DNA from: Chionis minor
Lineage: Eukaryota; Chordata; Aves; Charadriiformes; Chionididae
Direction: 5' to 3'
NCBI GenBank assembly: GCA_013398295.1
Contig: VZSF01001069.1
Coordinates: forward strand, 21,583 to 85,582
Length of the DNA stretch: 64,000 nt
Positions 40,307 through 50,300 of this stretch are shown in pieces. Position 1 is the stretch's first letter. Each line of letters starts with the position of its first letter. Both the position numbers and the translations under genes were made by a program. The notes beneath the pieces are model-generated. The model did no database searches, was not told where the DNA came from, and was given only the letters and a program-made list of their open reading frames with translations.

Positions 40307-41242
40307 CTAGTGCTGCCGGCGGGGGGGGCTCTTCTTGGCTGGCGCTGAGGCCTCGGAGCTGCCAGCCCTCCTCTTCGGGGGTCGCCGTGGCCCCCCAGGG
40401 CAGCGTTCTCTGCTCCAGCCAGAAGCGGATGAATGTGCGGCAGCCTGCTGGGGCTCCTGCTGGGGCTCCTCTTGATCCCCGGCAACAGGAACGGGAGCAG
40501 AGGGAGGGCTGCCGGCACCCCAAGCAAGGGCAGCTGCTGAGGTGCCGGGGAGGTCATCAGCACCGGTTCCTTCCCGGCTGTCGGAGGGGGCCGGGCCGGG
40601 TGTGGGAGACCGCCCTCGGGAGGCAGCGGGGCCGGGGGCAGCCACGGGGCTGTCCTCCCGCTGCTCGGCAGCAGGCCCGTCCTCCAAGCCCAGCAGACGG
40701 CGGGCCTCCCCGCTGCACCGTTGCACCGCGACATCAATGACCTGGCGCACAAATGTCGCTGTGCGGTTTTCGAGGCAGAGCGTCAGCACGCGCACCAGAA
40801 TATCTTCTTCCAGCCCCAAAAGGGCCAGCAGATCCACGGTGAGTTCTTCCACGGTGGCTGCCCGCAAACGCTGGTTGCCAAAAATCGAGTCCAGCTCCTG
40901 GCGTATCCAGATCCGAAGGGGCTGAAGGAGTGCCGCGTGGTCCTGGAAAAGTTGTGCCCAGGTCCTAGGCTGAAGGCCGCCCGGAGAAGCTCCTCCTGCC
41001 TGCTGGCCAACGACTGATGATGCTGCAGGTGCTGTAACAACATCCTCTTCATAGTTGTCATCTGCCCGCACCGAGTGCAAGATGGAGGTGATCCTCCTCT
41101 TGCAGAGGGGGCACTCAGGCTTGCTCCTAGCCCACCGTGTGATGCATGCATAGCAGAATTGGTGGAGGCATGGCATCACATAGCTCACATCCTCCCAGCT
41201 GCCCAGGCAGATGGGGCAGCGGTCCTCCAGCTCCGCGGCCAT
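40307..41242 (-). CDS. TOPORS-like RING-finger protein, compact 311-residue form (probable E3 ubiquitin ligase)
   Basis: Intact frame from ATG (41242) to TAG (40307-40309). Residues 9-47 form a complete C3HC4 RING: C9, C12, C25, H27, C30, C33, C44, C47. The stretch PECPLCKRRITSILHSVRAD just after it is typical of the TOPORS RING. Residues about 94-175 resemble the second conserved TOPORS block (IWIRQELDSIFG; CLENRTATFV). The rest, to residue 311, is low-complexity, rich in P, S, A, G and E, with basic clusters near the end (PRRPPKRRAG; KKSPPRRQH) that could be nuclear localisation signals. TOPORS is a nuclear ubiquitin and SUMO E3 ligase of about 1,000 residues; here most of the long C-terminal part is absent. 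The start is chosen because this ATG has G at -3 and G at +4, and no ATG precedes it in the predicted mRNA. The gene is far more GC-rich than its surroundings. Ligase activity is inferred from the intact RING only. It could be an expressed paralogue or a recently silenced copy, but no break is visible. Confidence 0.85.
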   Translation of the reverse strand: MAAELEDRCPICLGSWEDVSYVMPCLHQFCYACITRWARSKPECPLCKRRITSILHSVRADDNYEEDVVTAPAASSVVGQQAGGASPGGLQPRTWAQLFQDHAALLQPLRIWIRQELDSIFGNQRLRAATVEELTVDLLALLGLEEDILVRVLTLCLENRTATFVRQVIDVAVQRCSGEARRLLGLEDGPAAEQREDSPVAAPGPAASRGRSPTPGPAPSDSREGTGADDLPGTSAAALAWGAGSPPSAPVPVAGDQEEPQQEPQQAAAHSSASGWSRERCPGGPRRPPKRRAGSSEASAPAKKSPPRRQH

Positions 41243-41327
41243 AACTTCCACTTGCTGCGGTGGGCTGGAGGGAGCTGGGGATGTCAAGCTGCTCCCTCTC
41301 ACCGGCACTGCAGCTACCGGTGTCACG

Positions 41328-41450
41328 CTAGACAAGGAAGAGAGGGCACAGTTGTTGCCTGGTCCTGGGGAGGGCTGGAAGAAATGCCCAGGGGCCTGGA
41401 GAAGGAAACCCTGCCAGATCCTCAGGCTGAGGTGTCCCCTCCCACCTCAC
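41328..41450 (-). other. Predicted 123-bp intron in the 5' leader of the TOPORS-like gene
   Basis: On the minus strand the segment starts GTGAGGTGGG and ends CTCTCTTCCTTGTCTAG, a consensus donor and a strong pyrimidine-rich acceptor. Splicing would join the leader exon to an exon beginning at 41327, 85 bases before the start codon. An intron this short is unusual but within the vertebrate range. If it is real, the locus is not a simple processed copy of its own mature mRNA. No transcript was available. Confidence 0.45.
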
Positions 41451-41646
41451 CTCTCCCACAGTGGGTGCTCCTCCTGGGTGCCCCGGCTGCCTGAACCTGG
41501 CAGGGCCGGGGACAGTCTTCCAGTGGCTCTGGGGTCACCAGTGAAGAGTGCGACACGCAACTCTCCACCCACACCACCAGCACCAAAGGCCTTGCTGTAC
41601 ACTCCAAGCTTCGCCAACTCGCTCAGGTGGAGTGACGGCACGAGAC
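41451..41646 (-). other. Predicted 5' untranslated exon of the TOPORS-like gene
   Basis: This segment begins about 30 bases downstream of a TATA box and ends at a good splice donor (AG|GTGAGG, donor GT at 41450-41449). It contains no ATG on the minus strand. The frame that would join to exon 2 is open through this exon (from a GTG at 41641), but without an ATG it is best read as untranslated leader. A non-AUG start giving a longer N-terminus cannot be excluded. Boundaries are inferred from motifs, not transcript data. Confidence 0.45.
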
Positions 41647-41669
41647 GGCTGTGGGACCCTCGACATCCC

Positions 41670-41780
41670 TATTTATAGCAGCGAGGGATGCGATGTCACA
41701 AGGCATCTCTTGTGACGTCACAGTCCGTCGCTTGGTGACATCAGAGTCCGTCGCTAGGTGACATCACAGTCCATGCAACC
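41670..41780 (-). promoter_or_regulatory. TATA plus tandem CRE promoter of the TOPORS-like gene
   Basis: Minus-strand TATAAATA lies at 41677-41670, placing transcription start near 41646. Upstream, three 23-bp tandem units (41712-41734, 41735-41757, 41758-41780) each carry a CRE-like octamer: perfect TGACGTCA at 41713-41720, then TGACATCA at 41736-41743 and 41759-41766. A decayed fourth (CGATGTCA) lies at 41691-41698. Octamers are therefore spaced 22-23 bp, about two helical turns. TGACGTCA is the binding site of CREB, CREM and ATF factors. A CRE just upstream of a TATA box is known from many post-meiotic testis genes driven by CREM, so germline expression is a reasonable inference, not a demonstration. 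Confidence 0.6.
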
Positions 41781-41786
41781 GGTCCA

Positions 41787-42738
41787 GTGTGAAGAGACCT
41801 ACAAGGATCACCTAGTGAAACTGCCTGACCACTCCAGGGCTGACCAAAAGGTAATGCTTATTATCCAGGGCATTGTGCAAATGATACTTTTTAAGGCATT
41901 GACAGGAGCCTTGAGAAACAGACCACCTCTCTAGGATGCCTCTTCCAGACATTGACCACCTTGTCAGTAAACAAACCCTTCCTAATATGAAGTTTGAACC
42001 TCCCATGATTTAGCTTTGAACCTTTCCCACTCATCCTGTCACTGGATCCCATGGATCAGCACCTCCATCTCCCCTTCTCTTCCTCAGGAAACTGTAGAGA
42101 GCAATGAGGTTGCCCCTCAGCCTCCTTTTCTCCTAGCTATACAAATCCAGATTCATCATCCACTCCTAACAGGACATGCCTTCCACATCTTCCACCAGCT
42201 AGACTGCCCTTCTCTGGATGCATCCACATACCTTATTATCCTGTTTGAATTGTGAGGCCCAGAACTGCACACAGTGCTCAAGATGAGGCCGAGTACAGCA
42301 GGATAATGTGCTCTTTTGATCGGCTGGTTACGCTGTGTTTGATGCACTCCAAAATGAAGTTTGCCGTTGTGGATGCCAGGGCACACTGCTGACTTATACT
42401 GAGCTTAGTGTCAGCCAGCACCCCCAGATCTCTCTCTGCAGGGCTGCTCTCCAGATACTCCCCTCTCACTTGTCCCCAGTGTTCCTCCATCCAAGGCGCA
42501 TATTGCCCTGTGTTCCAATCCCTCTAGATCCCTCTGCAAGGCTTCTTGTTGCTTTAGAGTCAGCAGCCTCTTCCAGTTTAGTATAATCAGAAACTTACTA
42601 ATGGTACATTCAACTCCTGCTTCCACATCATTGATAAAAACAGTGAACAGAACTGGCCCTAGAACCAAGCCCTGTGGAATAGCACTACTGATTGGCCACC
42701 AGCCAGAGGTAGCCCCATTCACCAAAACCCCTTCAACC
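41787..42738 (-). mobile_element. CR1 LINE fragment B, upstream of the TOPORS-like gene
   Basis: A reverse-oriented CR1 running from near its 3' end up into the reverse-transcriptase region. Recognisable landmarks are the 3' segment shared with fragment A, the block 'gaggttgcccctcagcctcc', 'gcacactgctgactta', and minus-strand protein pieces such as IPQGLVLGPVLFTVFINDVE (42411-42755), the CR1 RT motif around PQGxxLGP. The FADD catalytic box that should follow is lost, so the copy is dead. Homology stops near 42738, a typical 5' truncation. Confidence 0.88.
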
Positions 42739-45639
42739 TTGCCAAATGGGGACATTATTCGAACTTAATACTTCAACAAGACCACAAAACTTATCTACGT
42801 CACCCATCTTCTTCCATGTTCAGTTAACCAAGTTTCCTCTAACTCTCAAAGAAAGGACATAAAAGTAGCAAACTTCTGATAAAGAAGATAATATATAACT
42901 AGTGTAAAATAAGAAAGGCGTAGAGAAATATGACAGGAAATTAAGGAATATATCACAAATACAAATAAGCTTAAAAATGTTGACATAAATCCCATTATTT
43001 TTTCAATAGTTATTGCTTAAGCAAGACACTACTAATTTCCTGCCATTTTTTTAATTCATTCTGTCTTATTAATGTATTGTTTTAATTTTTCACTGGCATT
43101 TTTTGAATTTTTTTTTTTGTATCATCTTTTTTCATATTTTTCCCCTCTGTTAATCTGCTTCATTAATAGTTTTTTTGATTTGTTCTTTTTGCTCAGTTTT
43201 ACTTCATTAATTTCTTTTCATTCTCCTTTGGGTTCTAGACAAACTAGATTATCTGTGTTTCTCGTCTTTTTTTTTTTTTTTTTTTCCCTTTGCATCCATT
43301 TGGTGTAGAGTCAATGCCCTAGCTGGAGCAAAAGGAAACAGTCTATCCCAAGCATGATGTAGTATTCTTAAGGAAGTTCTCTAAGACAAAGTATAGTCAA
43401 GTACAATTCTAATTTTTTAAGCCTGTATTTTGTAAATATTGAATGTAAAATGATAAGTGAATTATTGTAAGTAGATCACTATAGTAAGACAAGCAAATAA
43501 GATTGCTCAGTTAAGGGATTAAGATGCAAAAAGCTGCATGTCTCAGAACAGATAATCAGAACATGACAGCAAAAAGAATCCTTTAAATAAATCTGATAGA
43601 TTTGATGGCTCTGTTGAATAGGTGCTGGCTTGTAAAGCTTTGCCATAAATGGACTCTGAATTGCTTTTCCTCCTGATTTTTTTTTCTTCTCTGGAAAGAC
43701 CAAACTTATTTTTATTTCTGGCTTGTCTTTTTCTCCTGAAAAAAGACACATTTCTCTAGTTCTTTGTGGCAAAAGGGTACTTTATATGTTTGCATTAGAC
43801 TATATCCTTTACAGCATTAATGTCATGATCTCTCACCTTGCATCATTAGGAAGGATGAAAAGAAATCACTGTAGTAATATTGGCATGTGTTTTTCAGTCA
43901 CATTTTATCACTTTCCATCACTGCCTGTCTTGAAAGTAGAGATAACAAATTGTACTGGAAAGAACTGTCCTCTTAGTGTTTCACTTAAACAAAGCATGTT
44001 TGGAGGAGTTTACTCTTTACAGATATTGATGCTTCTTACAGAAAGAGCAAGCTTTCAATAACCCTTAAGAATACTCTAGTAAGGCTCTCCTAAACAAAGA
44101 CTGAATTTAGTTATTTGCACCCTTGCCATAACTGTATGCGAGCTTTTTTTTTTTCCTGAGAAATACCGAATGCTGTACACCTTGGTAGGCTGATGCTGGT
44201 ACATAAGTTCCTCTCTTAGCAGGATTTGAAGTTGATTATGGAGTGGGTACAGTGTGAGTTTTGATTACAATTAGCATAACTCACAGAAAACCTAAGCCAG
44301 TAATGTTATCTGTCGCAAAGCTCGGGGCGAGGGGGAAGTGGGGGGGCACATTATCCTGCAGCACATGTACCTGTTGCATTTGTGCCTAACACATCCTTCT
44401 CCTTTGGGGCCCTTGGGACACGCTTTTTCCCTGGTGCAATCTATTTTAGTCCACTGCTCATGGCACGCAGAAAACTTACCACCAGATCTGGCGTTAATAC
44501 ACACTCGTGTCTGCGGTCTCAGTGGAAATACCAAAGAATCCAGACATGAAAACCAAACTTCACAAAGCAGTAGAAAATACTTAATAAGGCGCAATTCTAC
44601 ACAGGCAGAAGAATGGAGCAGATGATGAAATATGGGGTTTTTTTCCCACCTTGTGCTACTACTTGTTACCATTGTTACTTCTCTGCTTTTTGAAGGGAAC
44701 TGAGTTACTTTCTCACTACTAGAAGTGGACCCTCTAGAACAAGAGCATCGTATGAACAGGCTAGCATACGGAAACTTGGGCTGAGTTTTACCATTGCAAG
44801 GGCTTAATAAAGGACTTTATTAAGATCTCCAGATGTGTCATCTTGACGCTATACAATCACAGCCAAAAATTACGTGATATCATAAAATTAATAGCATGGA
44901 ACTACATGGTAACATGCAGTACAAATGCTTTTGTATTCTACACCGAACCTGATGTTCCTTCCTATGGAAATAGTTTTCACATTTTGAAACTGCTAGACAT
45001 GCAAATTTATAGCCCGGTTATAATACGAGACTGCACCCGTCAGTGGTCACAGCTCAGCAGTGGAGTGTAGCACCGGCATGGGAAATGAAGGTGCTCAGCA
45101 CCATCCTAGCTCACGCCACAACGCAGCATTCGCAGTTGCCACTCTCAACTGCTTACAAAAGTTCAGTCTCTTATATTTTGGCTCTGTATTTCCTCAAAAC
45201 TTCAGCTGACTGAGCCTCAAGAAAAACATACTCTAGGATTCTGGAGGACAGAAATACCAAGGTAATAAAGGGCTACCTCGCTAAAGCAGGTGATAAATCA
45301 ATCTATCAGCATTTTTTACACTTAAGTAGACATATGACATTAAAAAGTTACGTATGTTTAATTTAATGTAACAAGCAACCTATTGCTACTGGGAATTACT
45401 GCTCAGAGAGACCCCCCTCCTCCCCACTCCCATACTCTTAACTGTCGAGTAAAACTGAAGATGTGGGATTCTCCATAGTGTACGCATATTTCTCTACTGA
45501 AGTTTATATACTCAGGACAGTTATTCATAGTTTCTGAATTCAGTTACTGGAGACAGAATGCAGTAATGAAATCTCATCTGAACTGGCTGTGCACTCACTA
45601 TCTTGGATGATTTCAAGGTCAGTAAGACAGAAGTGATAA
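42739..45639. other. No gene seen
   Basis: AT-rich, including the pyrimidine tract at 43.1-43.3 kb. The small frames on both strands at 44.3-44.7 kb are unrecognised. Confidence 0.6.
43072..43290 (+). repeat. Pyrimidine-rich low-complexity tract
   Basis: Strongly T-biased sequence with two long T runs (near 43115 and 43270). The open frame through it (F/S/L only) is a composition artefact. Confidence 0.8.
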
Positions 45640-45800
45640 ATGAGTTGCAATGACTCAAAACCAATAAATCCTGAGGTCCAGATGGGTTTTATCCAAGGTT
45701 GTTAAAGATACTAAGAAAGAAAAATGTAGACTGGTGGCAGTAATCCTGGAAAATTAGATTATTGTGAAGAGGTTTTGGAAGCTACAGGAGAAATAAAACT
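45640..45800 (+). mobile_element. Old CR1/L3-like LINE scrap
   Basis: The segment 'aaatcctgaggtccagatgg' then 'gttttatccaaggttgtt' corresponds to the part of CR1 upstream of the RT motif A, usually 'aaatctccaggaccagatgggattcacccaagg'. It is in plus orientation and strongly diverged; edges are uncertain. Confidence 0.5.
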
Positions 45801-45991
45801 GACATACAAAAATGTAGTAAGCAAAAATATACAAAGTTACTTAAAATGCATGCAAAATAAATACAAGCAATTTGCACCCACTATGAAAACACCTGCTAGA
45901 AACACGCGTTAGATAATAAATAAACCCCTGCAGAAGATTAGACTTAGCTAAAGCCATTCAATGGCAAGCTTTCCTCACTGAAAAGGAGACG

Positions 45992-46032
45992 CCCTCCTCA
46001 CCCTCACCCTCACCCTCACCTCCCCACCCCCA
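45992..46032 (-). repeat. (CCCTCA)n tract, G-quadruplex candidate on the minus strand
   Basis: Four to five CCCTCA-type units are followed by a C-rich run. On the minus strand this gives at least four GGG runs separated by TGA loops, fitting the standard G3+ N1-7 quadruplex pattern. Confidence 0.8.
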
Positions 46033-46848
46033 TTTTCAGCCAAGATCATCATCAACTGCTTCAAGAGAAGTCAGTTAAACCCTGCCACTGACACTGAAAG
46101 CAAGCTGTCTAGGACTTTCCAGGATATCTCCAAGAAAATGTGTTAATAAAAAGAAAGAGGAGGACCTTTGCACTGCTGTTTGATTTTCTCTGTCAAATTA
46201 TATTGGATTTCTAGGAAAGAACATTTTAACGGTTTTAGGAGTCTATGTATTCCATATATATAACACATGGGATATCACAGGGAAAGCCATGTGGTTTTTT
46301 AGCATCATCTACCGTATTTTCTTGTGTAGGTCTTATTAGATCTAACAGCAGTAAGATTCTGATATTTTTGAGTGATTCTGATAGTCTTTGATAATTATTT
46401 TCTGTAATCGTGGATAGTAAGAAAGAACCTAGCAAATTACAGAATGATTCCCTGATTGTTAGCCCACCTAAGGAATGGCAAGCCCTGAAATCATGTGAAG
46501 GAAACTAATGAGAAATCTTTAGGTACATGGGAGGGATGAAGTAAACCCTGGAAATCTTGGGAATCTGCTGACGGTGGGCTGATGGATGCTGAGGATTCTC
46601 AGGACTCAATGAGGAGACTGGCAAGCTAGTAGAAACAAATGAGAGGGGCTGGGGTTTTTGGGGTGTTGGTGATTTGGTTTGGGTTCTGTCTTGCTTTTGC
46701 TGCTCTCTAGGTTTTATCCTATGTTTATGTAAAATTCTGTTGCTAAGCCAGGATAAGTCTCCTGGGTCTGATACACTCCAAAAGACCTATCTTGCTCTGC
46801 AGTGTGTTCCTTTCAGCATCTAGCTGTTGTTTTAGTGTGTTAATATGA

Positions 46849-47549
46849 TGTCCTGGTGTGAGCAACACAGGACTAATTTCTTTCCTAATGCTTGGGAAAG
46901 CTGTATTTGTGTAAGACTCTAGTGTCTGAATTAGCGAAGATATTTACTGTACAGCCAGCTACGGTGTGTGGGTTTCAAGGTCTCGGTGTTTTCAAGCTCA
47001 CCAGGTGCAGGGATGAGGAGGAGTGAGACTCGGGCACTTGACCCAAGCTGGCCAACAGGATTATTTCATACCATGAACATCACATTCAACATAAATTGGA
47101 AAGTCTGCTGCGAGCTTGGGGGGTTCTCCCCCTTGGTCGTGCTCTCCCCCTTGATGGCTCCCCCTTGATGGCTCTCCCTTGATGGTGGCAATCCAGAAGA
47201 CTTCTTGCACCGGTGCCGGATGCCTGAGGCCTTCCCTTCCTGCTGAAGCTGTAGCGCTCGCAGTGTCCGACATTTGCTGTCCACTGCTGGGAGTGCACAG
47301 CTTCCAACTGATATAGTTGCCCGAGTATAATCCTTGTACTGTACACTCGGGTATCGGGATCAATATGGGTTCCTTTGTGTTAGTACTGTTAATTATCCAG
47401 TTCTATCCTATTCAATCTGTTTATCTTCCAACCCCTGGGTTTTCTTGTTTTCTTCCCGATTCCCCTTCCTGTGTGGGAAGGGGTCATTGGGTGACAGAAT
47501 AATTGTCTAAGCGACAATAAATTGTTATGAGTTTTCTCAAACCAGAACA
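46849..47549 (+). mobile_element. Solo ERVL-type LTR with intact ends and target duplication
   Basis: The 701-bp element begins TGTCCTGGTGTGAGC and ends AAACCAGAACA. It is flanked by a perfect 5-bp direct duplication TATGA (46844-46848 and 47550-47554), the size ERVL integrases produce. Internal landmarks match avian ERVL LTRs: 'aggattatttcataccatga' and a late 'cctattcaatctgtttatct' then 'tccaacccctgggttttctt' block. No internal genes are present, so it is a solo LTR left by recombination between the two LTRs of a provirus. Its central part holds a four-unit imperfect tandem repeat. Confidence 0.85.
47125..47186 (+). repeat. Tandem CTCCCCCTTGATGG repeat inside the LTR
   Basis: Four imperfect units of 14-17 bp starting near 47125, 47142, 47158 and 47172. 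It lies in the central part of the LTR, where regulatory repeats commonly accumulate. Confidence 0.8.
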
Positions 47550-47554
47550 TATGA

Positions 47555-49828
47555 TAAGACACAAATTACACTGACAGAAAGAAATACAGAGGAAATGGGC
47601 AGTACGGAATATGAATGTGGTATTTAAGGGAAAATATTTATGGTAAAAGCTAGAAACAACAGGAGGAAATTTAGAATTCATCAGTAATTAGAAAAATCCT
47701 GGCAATATTATAGACATGAGAAATGGGGGGCTGTTCTTTAAGGGGACGAAAAATAGAGATGATATACAGTGATGAGGTATTGTTCACTCAGACAAAAACC
47801 AAAGAGATAGATACTAAATATCATCTGCTAAAGTAGTTTTGCAAATCAGAGGTTTCAGACAAGATGTACCCGGAAGTTTCAACGTGGTTAGCCTTGGTAA
47901 TTTCTGCTACACTGAACGAGTGGGGAAAGTCCAGGTACATGGAAAAAAACTTAAGGCAATACTGCTAAAAGGTTATCAGAGCACACAATCCAGTGGATTA
48001 GAGGTTTAACTTGAGAGTTAACTGAAAGTAAGCAATTTAACAGATGATACAGATTTCAAATAATGAAGACTTTCTCAGTGATATAATTAATAGTTTGCGT
48101 AGTTATATATTATACATACTATATAATTAGTTCTAGTTGATATATTTATGTAGAAAACTTTGTCAAGCACTATATTTTGTGGAACTGATGAATAAAAGTA
48201 ACTGCACATGTAATATTTCAGCACCTGTAAGGCATCTGATGTCATACTGCGTAATACTAATCAAAAGATTTAACAAAATGTAGTGTCCATAAAGCATAGT
48301 ATATAGATTAAATTTGGCCAACTGAAGGACGTCAAAATTCAGTGTTAATGGAACTTTTTTACTGAATCTTACTCTGAGGTTTATTTTTTCTAATGAAGCC
48401 CTGCAAAGATCAGTACTTACTAAGGACTGGTACCGATACTTTCATGGCTCATCAGGTAGCAGCCTGGATTTCATGTGTTCAGACGATGCATAACATCTAC
48501 GTGCAAAGCATCTAGAGCATACAGCAGGATGAGAATTGCACTTGGAACTGCACAAATCAGAAAGATTGTGGGAGGCAATCATACCACTATAAAATCTCCT
48601 TGTGAGTCTACATACAAAATTGTGGCAAGAATAGGGAGATTATAGCACTGTTTAAATGGCCCAACTGAGATTCTTGAAGGCGTGTCTTACAATTTAAGCA
48701 GCCTAGCGAATGGAAAGCTGAGAGGGGGGGGCGTCCTGATAGTATAGCGTTGCCAACTTTCATTTTAAAAAGGGCATAGGATGTTGAATGAGACTAAAAG
48801 TTTGACTATACCTGTAATTATCTCAAAGAATGCAACAAATGCAGGTGGAAAATATTCCAGGATATAGAGTACAACTTCCCTTTTTTGAAGTGATAATGCA
48901 AGTTATAATGTGCTTATTTAAACTGTCCATGAATTGATGTTTATGTCCTTTGGACTATTTACTTTATCCTCTTGATATTATGTAGTTAATGTCTTTACTT
49001 TGCCTTAGCTATTTTAATCTGGTATAGCTTCAGGTTTTTGATGGGCTTAATTACGAGAAAATAAGATTTTTTCAAAAGTTAAAAAAATACATTACTGTAA
49101 AATGACAAAAAAAAAAGGTAGAGATTCAGGAGTATTTCTAATGTCTGAAATTCAGTACATCTTTTGAAAATGTATTAAATGCCAACATGATAAAAGAATA
49201 TAACAACTAAAATACTTTAGTGTAGACGAAGTGTGAGAACAGGTAGAGAGATGCATCACGTAAGAAACTAGGTTCTGAACATGAATAGATTTTTATTTCC
49301 TTGGAAGAAGTCTGATAAAGTTATTTCTTTGTCACAGTTGGAATATGGCTTAGGATTCATCTAGCAGTTGCCCAGTAGCATCCCTGTAGTCCTTAGGAAG
49401 GTCTTGCCAAGTTCAAGGGACCTTGCCTTCCCCAATAAACGAAGTTTCCTTCCTGTAAAATACTGCAGGTCATTGTCAGGAGATCGATAGGTAAATAAAA
49501 AAGTGCTTGGTGTATCTTACTACAACAAAGTTTTTCCTCCATTGCAGAAGAAATCAAAGGTAAAAATCACTGAATTAACTTTACATTTATGTATAATAAA
49601 TTCAGAGCTGTGTTAGCTGTATGAACTTCTACCAAGGGGATGAAGAGATTACTCTGAATATGCTCAAATATGGATGATGTCTGTCCTCCCTGAACTGTAT
49701 AAAACGGTGTAAGGACATGCTATCAAAAAAGCACTATTAAAATGCTTAACTTANCAATTTATTTACTAAAATAATAATAATAAAAGTTTAATAAAAACTA
49801 GCTATGATTTCTTTATGTAATGCCTGTA
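47555..49828. other. No gene seen
   Basis: AT-rich non-coding sequence between the solo LTR and the next CR1 fragment; no long open frames at all. Confidence 0.65.
49754..49754. other. Single unresolved base (N)
   Basis: The only ambiguous base in the window. It lies in AT-rich sequence just left of a CR1 fragment. Confidence 1.
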
Positions 49829-50045
49829 GAATCACAGAATGGTTTGGGTTGGGCAGGAGCTCAGGAGGTCTCTAGTCGAACGTGCTGCTCACAGCAGGGC
49901 CGGCTCTGAGGTCAGACCAGCTTGCTCAAAGCATCCCCACCCTGGCGTGCAGCCTTAAGGGATGGAGCCAGCACAACCTCTCTGGGCAATGTGCTCCACT
50001 GCTCAGCTGCTCTTTGGGAGAAATTTTGTCCTCATATCCATGTCA
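49829..50045 (-). mobile_element. CR1 LINE 3'-end fragment
   Basis: Reverse-oriented CR1 3' end: agaatcacagaatggtttgg, then gagctcaggaggtctctagtc, gcttgctcaaagcatcc, and cctctctgggcaatgtgctcc. Only about 215 bp are retained. It starts 75 bp after the single N in the window. Confidence 0.88.
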
Positions 50046-50300
50046 GGGATCGAAGCATCATTATGCTAATAATCTGCATGCAAATAATCTCTCCTCTGAG
50101 AAACGCTTATTGCTTGCTATTAAAATTCTCACAATGAGTTTAATACATGTTGTCCCTGAAAGCAGAAGACCAAAGCTGGTTATGCTACTTTGGATAGAAA
50201 TAATCGTAGTAGCAGACTTAGTTCACAGATGCAGTGGCAGCACAATAATTTTGGTAAGAGCTAAAGTCCATGCCAGGGATCAGAGCACCATCGTACTAAT
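50037..50300 (+). repeat. Imperfect 34-bp direct repeat, 230 bp apart
   Basis: 50037-50070 and 50267-50300 both read tccatg(t/c)cagggatc..agca.cat...ctaat, with 27 of 34 bases matching by eye. The left copy overlaps the 5' edge of the CR1 fragment. Nature unknown. Confidence 0.45.

Noticed and set aside
41242..41335. Longer N-terminus for the TOPORS-like protein, starting near 41335
   Set aside because: That position is TTG at the predicted splice acceptor, not ATG. The first ATG with good context is at 41242.
40210..41678. Several long overlapping frames on both strands (up to 180 codons) within the RING gene
   Set aside because: High GC makes stop codons rare. Only the minus-strand frame at 40307-41242 has a recognisable domain; the rest are shadows.
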